Assembly (NCBI GenBank): GCA_023853785.1
Contig: JAJIRX010000590.1
Coordinates: 372,001 to 436,000 of the forward strand
Direction: 5' to 3'
Origin: Psilocybe azurescens
Taxonomy: Eukaryota > Basidiomycota > Agaricomycetes > Agaricales > Agrocybaceae
Length of the DNA stretch: 64,000 bases
Shown here: positions 1 to 11,408 of the stretch, piece after piece
Layout of the letters: every line of letters begins with the position of its first letter
How positions within the stretch are numbered: the stretch's first letter is position 1
Position numbers and translations under genes: made by a program
Notes under the pieces: model-generated
The model's database searches: none
What the model was told of the DNA's origin: nothing
Seen by the model: only the letters and a program-made list of their open reading frames with translations

Positions 1-700
1 AAGCTCATTCCCCCCCAAAGACATTATGATTATGATTGGTATTATTTATTTTTCAATGAGGAGGCGCAGGGCGCCCGACAGCGGGTCTGGGGGCGCAGCC
101 CCAGCGAAGCTGTTGACCCTGCCGTGAAGCACAGGGGGTGAGCGAAAGCGAATCCCCCCGACGCTGTAGCGGCGGGTCATAAAGCTCGTAATGTTACATG
201 GGCCCAATATGTTGCCGAGATATGGCATAAATTGTTATTGTTACGTACTCCGCATCCCGATGACGGAACTAGGCCAACGCGGGGATAAGTCGAAGCGGTA
301 AGCATGAGGTGCGAATTGACGACCAGATTGCGCCTATTACTACTAGTACTAATACAGTGACAACAATAAATTGCAGTTGAATGGAGGACAATGGTCAAAC
401 CGTGAGAATTTATCAACACCACCACGTGCATATGAGCGAACAGTTCGAACGCGTCGCGAGTGTCACTGCCAAGCTCTTCTGACAAACTATTTAAGATGTC
501 TTGATATCCCAGGATATCCTTCAACTTTCCCTTCAATGGCAGACAACAATACATCTAGGTGAATACCCTTAATCTTCTTAATCTTATCTGTTTGACGTAC
601 TTCAATCAGCGATCTCAACACCCAAAGTCGAAATCCCCGCATGTAAGTCCATGTCTTCAAAGTTTTGAGACGCCACTGAGAGCGTAATCAGAATCGAACA
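1..700. other. No supported gene; GC-rich island
   Basis: I see no convincing protein in this stretch; open frames are short and unlike any family I know. Positions 61-178 form a GC-rich island in AT-rich flanks. It contains two short self-complementary elements: a GGGGC/GCCCC hairpin near 93-105 and a run of G (about 133) facing a run of C (about 154). This looks like a short dispersed repeat fragment rather than coding sequence. Confidence 0.4.
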
Positions 701-773
701 GACTCCTCGAGAGCCTAGAAGTGATGGGAAAGACCATAGGCTTCCATCTCTTCGACCTCAGATTGCCCATGAA

Positions 774-3343
774 ATGGATAAAGAAATCGTCGTTTGCTCT
801 GTCGAGAACTTTATGAAGACATATATGCCATTCATTCCTGAAGACAAACACATCAAAGGAGTGATGGATATCCTAATTCGACAAAAGATTATTAAGGACG
901 AACCGCCTCGGTTTACTTCGTATCAAGAGCGGCCCACCAGGACAAATTGGAACGGGCCCAATGGCGAAACCAGGGCTTACACCCCCTGAAGGCCATCGCA
1001 GAGGCCATCGGGAGCTACGAATTTAAGGACAAAACTCGCAGGCGCAACATTTTCCATTATCGAAACTGTCAAAATAGTGGCATTGATTCAGCCGTTTCCG
1101 GTTCCAACCACAGAATCGACGCCTGTTTTACGTCTGACTCCCCAGGTCTCCCTGACCACGTGGGGAATTGCAGTCTCTATGGAGCATAAACTTGACCAGA
1201 ATGAGCGGATTAAGGTGAAGGTCATGACTTTTCCTAGTCAAATGCGTACTAACTGTTCTCCAGAATAACCTACAAGTCGTCTCTTCAAACGTTCAAATTA
1301 TGAATGATGATGTCCGCCGTATGTTTACTTTCGGAGTGGGTACAATCTCCTGTTTATATGTGGAAGTCGAGCTTATGCGGCATGAAAACGTTCACAGATG
1401 ACAATCGAAAGCGACATGGTAACCCTATGGTACCATTCTCGCTCGCATTCAGCGGCTTCCAAACAGTTTAGTTTTCTCAAGGTGCGTATTGCTCTTGTGT
1501 CATATAAATGCATGCTCGTCAAGTTTTGACCGAATATCTACAGAATCCCAAGCTGTTGACCCAAATATTTATGTGCTTCCTCTTTGCAACCAAAGCCGAG
1601 CTCGGATACGACACTAACATCACGCGAGCTCCTGATGGCCACTATATCTACAAAATTCCTCAAAAGGATAAGAAAACGTGCCGTTTCTATCGGACCGTAA
1701 GGCCGATTTCTCAATATCGATCGAACAACATCACTGGGCGTATGGCTCGAATCTTTGTCGTCCAAGAGGTTGACTCCACATCCTCCGCACAATACGTTTT
1801 AAAGGACGTTTGGCTCGATGATGAGGCGCAAACCGAGAGAGAAATACAAGATGCCATTTTCAGTGATATCGAGAAGTTTCGGTGCGCAGAATCAACAGAT
1901 CCGATGCTGAAGAAAACCAAGTCGCTCCTTTCCGGCACTCTGTCGAACAAAGCGTACAAGAAGCATTTCCTTGAAATTATCGACGACTTCGTGGGAGAGA
2001 AATCGAAACGAGTGGCCCCTAATTCTGCCAGAACCCCAGGTCTTTTGAAACTGCCTGGTTTGACGGCCACTCTGCAATCCTTTAGCAAAGCCCTCTCGAA
2101 GACGTCGGCCCCGACATCTACGATAGGTCTAGACCGCAGCTCGGTTGGGACAACCTTCTCCGCTGATTTGAACGCAAACGCGGTTGAATCCATTCCTCAC
2201 CGTAGCTTTCTACCCAAAAACGTTACCGGGTCGTTTTCAAAGAGGTTTGCACCACTGTGGGTGACCTTGGAACCCTCGGAGAGGTTGTTGACGTCCTTAA
2301 TCAAGTTCTCACTCGTATGTTCAAACATTCACTTCGTCATAAAAGCTACCAATTATTATTATCTTAGCTCTTCAATTACTCTTTTGCGCTGGTTGGGTTC
2401 ACCGAGACATCAGCTCGGGCAATGTTATGGCCCACCGCGTCGATAACAAGTGGAACGTGAAGCTCGCTGACCTGGAATATGCTAAAAGTACCCTCCCTCA
2501 CCTGGCTACGAGCCTTCCGACGATCCGAAAACGGTGTGTTCAATTACAATCATCCAAGCTGCCTAAGTTCTAATATACGCTTAGGGTACTCCATTTTTTA
2601 TGGCACACGAAATACTAGATCTGCATCAGTTGCATAGTAATGCAACCAAAGTGGCCCCCTCCTCTCGATCCTGACGATATTTTTGCCTTTCCGGCAGAGG
2701 TGAATCGGCCAGTTCCTATCCATAACTTCCAGCATGACCTTGAATCCGTCTGGTGGATCCTTCTTTACACCATCACGCTTCGAGTTAAGAACAGTCCGTC
2801 CAAAGCCTTGGGATATGCTCGTACGGTCTTCCAGAATAGTAATGGACTTTCGAAGGCAAGACGTGACTGCTTTGTGGATTCAATTAGGGCGAAGTTGAAC
2901 GAGGTTTTACTGGAGGACGTTAGGGCCTTTGATATCCCTATGGAGTGGATGCGAAGCAGACTTCATAAAGGCTACGTAGATCGCGAGAAGGATGGATTAC
3001 TCAGAGAGATTGGATCGTATGTTGAGATCCATAGCCAATTTGCCAATTTCCTTGGGCGCCTCACGGGCTTGGACGCCAACGGGAGGCCCCGACATGGCTT
3101 CAAGTTCCTCTCACAACACATAGCCCTTACCAGTTGATCATCGCCTCGGAAAGTCCTGCCTCACAATCCGCATCTTCGATCAACCCCGGTGACATACCGG
3201 CGCGCGTCAACAAGAGGCCGTTACCAGGTCAGGACGAAGACGACGATTCCAAAGACCACAAGGGATCAGCCAATAAGAACGGTCTCGCAGCGCGGATGAG
3301 GCCTGCGTCGAAACGCTCAAAGCGTGACGAAGGCAACAATTAG
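774..3343 (+). pseudogene. FunK1-type fungal protein kinase, frame-disrupted
   Basis: The reading frames in order give a complete FunK1 kinase, a family of Ser/Thr-kinase-like proteins expanded in agaricomycetes. Visible parts: N-terminal region (774-1260, SVENFMKTYMPF then GSNHRIDACFTSDS and MEHKLDQ), middle region NPKLLTQIFMCFLFATK and RSNNITGRMARIFVV (1550-1790), a Lys in YVLKDVW, catalytic loop HRDISSGN (2400-2423), the DFG-equivalent KLADLEYAK, GTPFFMAHEI, and the C-terminal HNFQHDLESVWW block (about 2730). Introns are readable near 1219-1263, 1335-1396, 1476-1537, 2315-2367 and about 2538-2584. Four reading-frame changes fall in homopolymers (C982-986, C1140-1143, A2216-2220, C2655-2659) with no room for introns. 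A further frame change near 3130 separates the KRSKRDEGNN tail. Either a young pseudogene or an assembly with homopolymer errors. Start uncertain; the frame may open upstream of 774. Confidence 0.85.
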
Positions 3344-3715
3344 ATGATTTCAATTTCTTCTTTTTGCAGACACTACAACCTCGAATATCAGTCTTCAGAT
3401 ACTTACGGCCTTTTCAGACCTACTCCTGCATGTGTGTACATGTCATATTTGCAAACCATATTATTCCACGGCCCATGGTTACGAATTTTTTAAAAGCTTG
3501 TTTGGTATACGTATCGAAACCATATGAACCGTATTTTTCTCTTGTTGAATGCCCACTTTGTAACCTACTACCAAGTTCAATAACCGTTTGGGTTGCGTTG
3601 GCGGGTTTTGAATTTGTCAACACTTGCATAACACAGCCACACCTTCAAGTTCTTCCACCTTTCAAACGCCTCCCAAGGGTCCGATTGCAAATCATTTGGA
3701 CTTTCTGCGAATTCA

Positions 3716-4654
3716 ATGAAACCCGACCTCGGACGAGATTCAATAAACCGCCAACTTGAAGAACTGCAACTCATACAATGCTCTTTGCTCCCTGATGAAC
3801 AACTGAGATTTATTGATAGCTCTGCTGGATGGGGTGAAGCGTTAGAGACGTACACCACAGATCTAGACGCCATTCCACAGATAGATTGCGCTGCATCCTT
3901 CAGTATTCGACTGGATGGCTCCAAGACCTGGTTTGAAATCACACTCTCGGACACCGAGGGAAACACGGTTGATGAAGGAATGCGACCACAGGCCTCTATT
4001 GCTGTCAAGGGGGAGGATATGTCGCGTTCTCAGCAAGATAAATGGAACTTGCTCATAGCTGAAAAGATGGAAGAAATATCCGACTCAGAGTATGTCTTTC
4101 GTACTTTTCCTATAATATTCTTGTTGATCAATTACAGTTTCCCAATGTATCAACTCATCTCATTGTACCTACTTCCATTACTGCGCGAAGAACACGAACG
4201 TCGTTCAAGTTCTGGTGGCCTGGGCACTTCTTTGCCGAGTACCGCTCGCGGAGGCTCTGAAGTTGGACCATATCACGTCCTATTCACATCCCATCACCTC
4301 ATATCCCCAAACAAACGACGTTCTCTACAACAATGGTCGTCGTCCCTGTCGCTCATAGGCTTTGCCAAAGTTGGCTACCCAGGTGTTATTTACGCTCAAG
4401 GTGATCGACCGAATATCGAGGAATTCGTGGATAATGTCAAGGCGATGCAATGGCTCGCGCTTAAAGTGCGCTTCGTCGAGCCTCTCCAGCAGCGAGAAGG
4501 CGAATCGACTGCTGTGACTCTTGGAGACGGAACAGACGGACAACCTCGTTGGAAGGAGTTTCAGAAGGTCGGTAAGGTCGTTGAGGAGATGAGGAGAATT
4601 GGGAGGGAAGAGTACGTTGTTGAGATGGGAATAGGGAGCGCCGGGACGAAGTGA
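3716..4654 (+). CDS. RWD domain protein, RWDD2-like (RWD + DUF1115)
   Basis: Exons 3716-4089 and 4138-4654 join to 297 codons (296 aa). The N-terminus (LEELQLIQCSLLPDEQLRF) is a typical RWD-domain start, a fold related to ubiquitin-conjugating enzymes that usually serves protein interaction. The end of the RWD part reads FPMYQLISLYLLPLL. The C-terminal half (HHLISPNKRRSLQQW, GYPGVIYAQG, FVDNVKAMQWLALKVR) matches the C-terminal domain of eukaryotic RWDD2 proteins. The 48 nt intron (4090-4137, GTATGT...CAATTACAG) is a multiple of three and has no stop, so retention would add 16 hydrophobic residues in frame; the spliced form fits the family better. The first ATG in frame was chosen because the RWD pattern begins directly after it. 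Molecular function in fungi is not established. Confidence 0.85.
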   Translation: MKPDLGRDSINRQLEELQLIQCSLLPDEQLRFIDSSAGWGEALETYTTDLDAIPQIDCAASFSIRLDGSKTWFEITLSDTEGNTVDEGMRPQASIAVKGEDMSRSQQDKWNLLIAEKMEEISDSEYVFRTFPIIFLLINYSFPMYQLISLYLLPLLREEHERRSSSGGLGTSLPSTARGGSEVGPYHVLFTSHHLISPNKRRSLQQWSSSLSLIGFAKVGYPGVIYAQGDRPNIEEFVDNVKAMQWLALKVRFVEPLQQREGESTAVTLGDGTDGQPRWKEFQKVGKVVEEMRRIGREEYVVEMGIGSAGTK

Positions 4655-4856
4655 TATTATTCTTTGTGCGACTTCATGCAAGACCTTTTGTATGTTGGTT
4701 TTTCTCTCTTGTGTTTTGATTGGTCCGGCTTACCGGTCCGTGCAAGTTCGATAACGCCATCACGATTGCTCTCACCGTTGCAAACACTCTCCACGCATTC
4801 TTGTTCTTGAACCACACAGACCCCGGCGCGCACAAACTATTTTACGGGCTCGCAGG

Positions 4857-6324
4857 ATGTCTACCTCCCTAGGATTTCGAGTTTCACGGGGTGTATTGAC
4901 AACAATTGCCCCTCCGTAAGCCTGCAATCTATTACCAATACTGCAAGTCGCCATATCGTCTAATCTTTCCTTCAGCATACCCCGTGCATACGAATGGGGA
5001 AGTCGATACAAACCCACCGAGAAGCTCCCTTTGCTCGACATGTCTCAAGGAGTCCCCGGTATCCCTCCTCCTGAATCCGTCCAATCTGCATTGGGCAAGG
5101 CTGCTTCGTCTCCTGTCAGTTTCGGATATACGAGATGGGACGGAGAGATTGGTCTGCGGAAGGCACTCGTAGGCGAGATGAAGGTCGTTTACGGTGCTGA
5201 ATCGGATATCAATGTCGACGATGTGGCTTTGACGTCTGGGTGTAATCTGGCGTTTGTGGCAGCTGCAATGAGTGTAGCGGACGCTGGAGACGAGATCATT
5301 CTTCCCGTGCCTTGGTATATGCAATTCCTTTTTCTACTCCTTCATTTATCTTATAGTTGTTTTCCGAAGGTATTTCAACCATCAGTGAGACGCTCTCGAT
5401 GAGTCGACGTAATGTATTTTAATGACCATTAGGATGACTTTGACTCTTCTTGGGATCAAGACTGTCGCTCTCAAAACGCGCCCAGAAGACGGATTCACCC
5501 CCTCCTTAGAACGATGCCGAGATCTCATCACTCCGAAAACAAAAGCTATTGTGCTGGTGACTCCAAATAACCCCACAGGTGCTACGTACTCCCCGGCTCT
5601 CATATCAGATTTCGCTGCTCTAGCAGCAGAGAGACGTGTAGCTCTCATAGTTGACGAGACCTACCGCGATTTCATAGTCACAGGATCTCCACCACACAAT
5701 ATCTTCTTAAAAACAGCCAGCCATCCATGGCGAAGCACATTCGTGCACCTCTTTTCATTCTCGAAGGCGTATTGTCTGCCTGGCCACCGTCTTGGCGCTA
5801 TAGCAGCATCTCCTGTTCTTCTGGGATCTATTAAATCCATCCTCGACACTCTACAGATATGCGCGCCCCGGCCTATTCAACTCGCGCTCGCTCCTCTACT
5901 GCCTGAGCTACGATCTTTCATCACGGATACCGCTCAACAGCTACACGTACGGCACAAGTTGTTTAAATCGCATCTACCGCCGAAATGGCGCGTCGGAGCA
6001 CAGGGTGGGTATTATGCGTATGTCCGGCACCCTTTTGTATATGTCAAGGCGGGTGATGTGAGCCGGAGGCTCGCTGAGCAGATCGGGGTTGTCACGCTGC
6101 CTTCTACGTTCTTTTCTCGGGAGAGGCGAGACGATGAAGAGCAGGACCAAGAGAGAGAAAGAACAGACGAGGACTGGAAGAATGTAGAAGCGAAAACAAA
6201 GGTTGAGGAGGAGGAGAGATGGATACGCTTTTCCGTTGCGAATGTTGATGATGAGAAGGTGCAGAAAGTCTGTGAGCGGCTTGGGCAGTGTGGAGATGTG
6301 TTTGGGTGGATGCAGGACATTTAG
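4857..6324 (+). CDS. PLP-dependent aminotransferase, class I/II (fold type I)
   Basis: Exons 4857-4915, 4976-5314 and 5433-6324 join to 430 codons. The protein shows the hallmarks of fold-type-I aminotransferases: an N-terminal LLDMSQGVPGIPPP block, GYTRWDGEIGLRKAL, VALTSGCNLAF (cofactor phosphate loop), VTPNNPTGATYS, VDETYRDF with the Asp that contacts the pyridine nitrogen, SFSKAYCLPGHRLG with the Schiff-base Lys and the phosphate-binding Arg, and a late RFSVANVD containing the substrate-carboxylate Arg. All catalytic residues are present. It likely transfers an amino group between an amino acid and a 2-oxo acid; the substrate cannot be told. Oddities: a roughly 30-residue acidic/charged insertion (about 6120-6220) near the C-terminus, and a second intron of 118 nt that may hide lost coding sequence: the family usually has a YFNH-type motif where exons 2 and 3 join, and similar codons remain at the intron's 3' end. 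Confidence 0.88.
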
Positions 6325-7123
6325 CATTTAGCAAGAGTTCATTCTCTCTCCAGCATGGTATAAAACGAGGTGTTATCAAGTGCTAGGCTGGCTTCCAATA
6401 TTTCAACGTCTCGAAAACGAATAATTTCTTACCCCAGAACATCCGGTCTACGAGAAATGTAAAGCGCGGAATATCCACTTAACTCTCTGCCGGACTTCGG
6501 CCACAGGACATTGGTTCATGGCACGCCCGTCACCGACCTCCCAATGGTCGACCATTCCCCGTGCTTTCACGGAGCTCGCCAAGAGCTTTCAGTCCTGAGA
6601 TAAAGTTCGGAGTCACTCCTTATGATTGGAGTCCTAGTAGACACGATAGCACAGTGGTGTACCTCTACACCTGTCACCCGTTCGTCTTAGCACTTCGACC
6701 GCTTGTTGGCACGATGATAATTAAATAAACGGGTTCAAGAAAATGATATTTCAGTTCTTGATTGTTACGGTATGCAGTAACTACCTACCGGATAGTTAGC
6801 ACCTCCTCCCAGTAAACCAGGTGTCCTCGATCGATCAAATGATTTCCCACCTCGACAACTTATGCAGACTAAATCCTACATACAGAATGCGCTCGCGGCT
6901 CGTGGCTCTTTACACTCAGCACTAATCTCCGCTGGGTAGAACCGACGAGCATTGAACGAACTCGGACCTTGCCATTATAAAGTTAAACGCTGGTATCACC
7001 TACAGCATTGGCTCAAAGTATGAAAAATAAAGAACAGAATCCCAAGGACTCATCTCTATCCTTCGACCCAGTCGACATGATGATGTACACAACAACTGGG
7101 AAAGCCTACCTCCAAAACCTCGC
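6325..7123. other. Intergenic, nothing recognised
   Basis: About 800 bases after the aminotransferase stop. I see no coding pattern, tRNA-like fold or repeat. It probably includes the aminotransferase 3' UTR and upstream sequence of the small frame at 7124. Confidence 0.4.
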
Positions 7124-7426
7124 TTGAAAACTGCAGCCAATATATGGCGGGACGCGCAACGCGAAGCCATTGAGAACAATGCTCATGTAATCACCTATAA
7201 CGAAGGCACAAGTAAAAAACACATGGCAGCTCTTCGAGACAAGGTCGCGAGGCAGTTGTTTACCAAGCTGGACAAGGATGTGCGGGAGCATTGGCGTCAG
7301 ATAGCGATAAAGGAATACGGGGAGGCTTTTACGACATGGACTCAGATGGTTGAGTCCAGAGTGTACCCAGCTAAAAGAGGAAGAGGTGGCACGATGAGCG
7401 ACCGACGACGATGGGGTGGGGAGTAA
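7124..7426 (+). CDS. Small hypothetical protein, charged helical
   Basis: A 100-codon frame with a Lys/Arg/Glu-rich, predicted helical composition (IWRDAQREAIE, LFTKLDKDVREHWRQIA) and a basic Gly/Arg tail. The frame is open upstream through LKTAANIW and its composition looks protein-like. It resembles short basic segments (HMG-like or N-terminal parts of multi-exon hypothetical proteins) that are common in agaricomycetes, but I cannot assign a family. It may be an exon or a remnant. Confidence 0.3.
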   Translation: MKTAANIWRDAQREAIENNAHVITYNEGTSKKHMAALRDKVARQLFTKLDKDVREHWRQIAIKEYGEAFTTWTQMVESRVYPAKRGRGGTMSDRRRWGGE

Positions 7427-7739
7427 AGTACGATGCATGGTTGCCTGGTCAATGCGTTCCTCCGCTTTCCTCCCACAAACCCCATCTTAATCCCACGTGA
7501 CGCCAGAGGACTTATAATTTGAAAACACCTTTGCTAGGTCCCCGGCAACTATCCTAACTCTCGTCCCCATCACGCGCTCAAATTTCGATTCAATATTGAA
7601 TGGTTGTAGGAATTTGTGGACTGATGATGGGTAGGATTCAAGCTAATGACATTCTTAATACAAATTTTAGACAATACTTATACACACAGTAACTCACTGT
7701 GCGATGCAGTAGAAGATTATGAAGCTGTAAGATTATAGG
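7427..7739. other. Intergenic between convergent genes
   Basis: About 300 bases with no coding pattern, lying between the small plus-strand frame and the 3' end of the minus-strand F-box gene. Probably 3' UTR sequence of the latter. Confidence 0.35.
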
Positions 7740-9846
7740 TCATCGTTGTTGGATATCCAGCCTTCCTAAGATAGACATTAGATCTTCCCTCCTCATTTCG
7801 ACAGGAAGCTGCAAAGAAAATCCAGCGTCAACGACATCAATAAGTCGCCGCACCACGTCCTCGTCGATTTCTTCTGCATCTTCAAGGAATATTTGGGTGT
7901 CGTCATCAAGACGCCACTCGTTGTCCACTTTTAGACTCTTCAGTGGCCTTCTGTTGTTTCCAGAGAGCGGCCCAAAAACGTTAGGCAGAAGGTGCCACGG
8001 GGTTTCTTTCTGCAGCTGTGCAATGGATAGCGAGTAAGAGAAGTGTTGAAGTTTGGGGAGGAATGATGGGCGTTCTTCCTCTTCATTATCATTATCCGAG
8101 ACCGTGTCGGAGCTGGCGGTGTCGGAGTTTACGGTGACAGCGGTGATGGCAAGGAGGCGAAGCAGATCTTCGGGGTGGAAGTCCATTCGCCTCAGGACCA
8201 GATATTCAGTGGACGGCAGACAACATAACAGATAAATCAGCGAATCCATATGCTCTTTGCCAAATCCATGGCTTGAGAGCTCGAAGTCGGTGAGAATACA
8301 GGACGAGCGTTGTATAAAATCCACCAGGACACGGCAGTCAGATAACTGGAGTGGGCCTAGTCGTAGTGACAGGTGCGTCAGGCCGGGCAGTGTGATTTCT
8401 TCCAAGAAATTGAGACCTTGCAGTGCCGAGTCGTGGATATATAGGTGCTTTAGTGATAGATGGGCTGTAGGCTCGGGCGTAACGAGCCTTGGGGAGCAGA
8501 AGAAATGGTTGATCCGGCATTCGACGACTTGTGGTGCGAAGGAGAGTGTTTTGATGCATGCCCGCATCCTGACATTCTTAGCGGATATGTGTGTGACTCC
8601 GCTATTCCAATTTATATTGACATGCTTGAACTTGTAGTTCTCGATGCAGAAATAGAAAGGTCGTGGGGTGCCTGTTGTAAGGGAGAATCTGTCCGCGCTG
8701 TCATCTGCCACATATTCCTCCGGGTCTGAGCCCTGTCGACCGTCCAACGACGATAGCATCAAGGTACGCAGGCGAGGTGCGTCTTCGTATGATCTTCCGA
8801 GACTCAATAGAACCGCGTCTACCGACCGCACGCTAAGATTCTGCCATCGATGTGCGTGTGAGTTGATTACTTCGATGAAGGGTCCGAATTCCCTGTCGAT
8901 CTCCTCCCGTCTAATCTGACGCACGAAATCTCCGGCATTCAGCTTTTCAGTATACTTCGGCAGCATGGTGATATGCAGTGAGAGTGGATGAATGCCTGCT
9001 CTGGAAAGCCACTGCCTGAAGATCTCCAATTTCACTTGATTGAGCTCCGACATGAGACTCTCTGAGGAATAATGTATCTTATATACCAGAGAGACGTTGA
9101 GGTGGACATCCGTCCACAATTTGGGAGTGTCCTGCGAGATGGCACGCCATCGCTGGGACACGGCGCCCAGAGTCAACGGCGCACTGCGCTGGGAAGAAGA
9201 GACCCATTGGTCTCGCTGCTGTGTCTCCCAGAGGTCCGGCACCGTGTATTTGAAGATCATCGAAGATATTTCGGGAGGGAATTTGTGGGTGAAGGGGTCA
9301 TGGTAAGCGTTAATTTGTTTTGGCATTAGTAGAGATTCGCGGAGTGATGCTTTGAGGAACTCCAGTATCTGTTGCATCTTGTTTTCCAGAATACAGGCAG
9401 AGCAGGCGCGACAGGGTTCCCCAGTGCTGAGGCAGAGACTGTATAATTGGCTGTACCCCAGAGCCTCGTGTGTTTGACATAGAGCACAGTCTCTGCCGCC
9501 GCGGGGGTGTTAGAAACCACGACTATGAAACAAAGTAAATCAGTGGGATGAAATCGAGCATAGATTTCTGTCACTCACTCAGTCCCAGGGAGGGAGGATT
9601 CTCGGAGTTAGACATGCGTCGCATCTGATCATGTTCTGAAAGCAGAACTTGGAGCGCATTTACGGACGCTGAGATGATGACCTCCAATTGGCGATGCCTC
9701 AGACAGGCGACACATGGACTGCCATCTTGTAAATTGCAAGGCCTAGGAGCTTGTATGTCAACCGTCTTGCAGAGTATGCATTCTGATTCGTCGAGGTGTT
9801 GAATGAACGGAGTGTTGGATAAAGATGGAGATGGAAATTGTGACAT
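7740..9846 (-). CDS. F-box protein with two tandem Cys-rich N-terminal modules
   Basis: Exon 1 is 9846-9575 and exon 2 is 9492-7740, giving 675 codons. The start at 9846 (MSQFPSPSLS) precedes a Cys module ECILCK...CVAC followed by a helical segment. Splicing 9574-9493 (GTGACAG donor, GGCGGCAG acceptor) leads in frame into a second, similar module (DCALCQ...CRACSAC) followed by another helix and then the F-box (HKFPPEISSMIFKYTVPDLW, LTLGAVSQRWRAISQDTPKLW). The remainder is a long leucine-rich region with degenerate repeats (LTHLSLRLGPLQL, FIQRSSCILTDFELSSHGF). F-box proteins link substrates to SCF ubiquitin ligases through Skp1; the substrate is unknown. Related genes downstream carry only one Cys module. 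The first module could alternatively belong to a separate start, but the spliced frame is clean. Confidence 0.8.
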
Positions 9847-11408
9847 GATTCTGAAGGCAACACCGCTGAAGTTAGTGAAAAGGATAGGTGAATGTTCGAT
9901 TCTTGACTTACTCTGAAGAGTTGACTTGATATGCTGAGGGAAGTAGAGGAGAAGTCTGACGAGCTTGAATCGCGAAGCGGATGAGATGTAAGAGGGGGAT
10001 ATAATTGGGGAGAAAGGATGGGCTATGGAGGGTGCGATGGGTTTATGCCACAGGCTTCTGTGGCCTTGCAAACCGTGGCATACTGCTTGTAACTCCGCAT
10101 CGCGTCGCGTCGCGCTACTTTGTTTGGATGGAGAAACAAATTCCCAAATTGGCACTCGTGTCGCGTCCATTGTTTGACGTTGGACGGTGACATGTGCCCA
10201 ATGAAACCTGGGGCCGGTATGTGTCATTGAAAAACTATGAGAAGGTCCATAACCTGCAGAGAGTCGATATTACGAATGGAGAGTATGGAGTCCGTATTGA
10301 TATGTGCCTAGAACGCAAGTATGCACTGTGTGGCGCATAAGCAAAAAATATGCATACCTCGATTTGTGAATATAGCGACTGAGGTACAGTCTACAAGTTG
10401 GAGAGGCATATATATGCTGCAATAGCGAGCTACTGGATCCCGAACGGTCATATTTCGGAGAATGCCAACCTACCACGGCATCGATTTTTGGTCAATAAAC
10501 TACTATTGATCGGAAATGAGCGATGTTTTTCTCTAAAATGGTCTAGTTGACTGTACATTACCAATATATAGTAATCTAGTCTTCCTCACCGTTGTTCGAT
10601 AGAACCTTTTTCCCGACCATCCAATGCCTTCATCAGAGCAGACATACGATGGTCACCAGCTACCTTTTATAAGGCCTTTCAAAGCTTGAAGACCATCATG
10701 GGCCACCTAATGGCCTCAATTGCATTGCACAGGCATGTCTGAAGAGACGAAATAGTCTAGTCATGTCAAAAAAGCTCCTAGCCAAAATCGTTCAAGATCC
10801 TGCCAGTGGGTGATTATCTTCTCAGGGAGACAATAGTATGTTCAGCGGTTCCTGTGAGCTCAAGCTAACGCATAACGCTAAATCACCTTCAAAACTCTGG
10901 CGAACATTTTTAAGCGCGCACATACAGACGATCATCCGTGGCTGTACAGCCTGGGCCTGAACGTGAACCCCGGAAGGGAGACATTCCGTAAACCAAATCG
11001 GGCGGCGACAGATTGAATCACGTGCTATCAGGCACCTATTTTTTTTTGATCAGAAACGTTCGTGGTTGGTTCGTGCTCTATATCCACTCGCCGTCATCGA
11101 CGTGGCTCGCTCCTGCTCCTGCTCCTAGGACGCTCCTCAGCTTTTCTTCCGGCATCGCTCTGGTTGCTGTCTCTCCCTCTGTCGACGCTGACCGTCTGAC
11201 GGCGTAACGGTATAGACCAGACCGGTGATCTTTGTATAATCTAGTGCGTGCTCTTTTCGTAGTATTCTTGTCCTACGCGCGGACGTGTAATCGTCGCTCG
11301 TTAATGAGACTGGCTGGGGTGTTATCTATCATCTTTGGTTGGATATATAACGATGGAAAGCAATTTTATTGATCGTATCTCTTTGATTTTGTAGAAATAG
11401 AACATATA
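9847..11408. other. Divergent intergenic region, no gene recognised
   Basis: About 1.6 kb between the divergent F-box and phosphotransferase genes. Open frames here are short and unconvincing. It should hold both promoters and 5' UTRs. A palindromic CACGTG lies near 11021, a common basic helix-loop-helix site, but one copy proves little. Confidence 0.4.
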
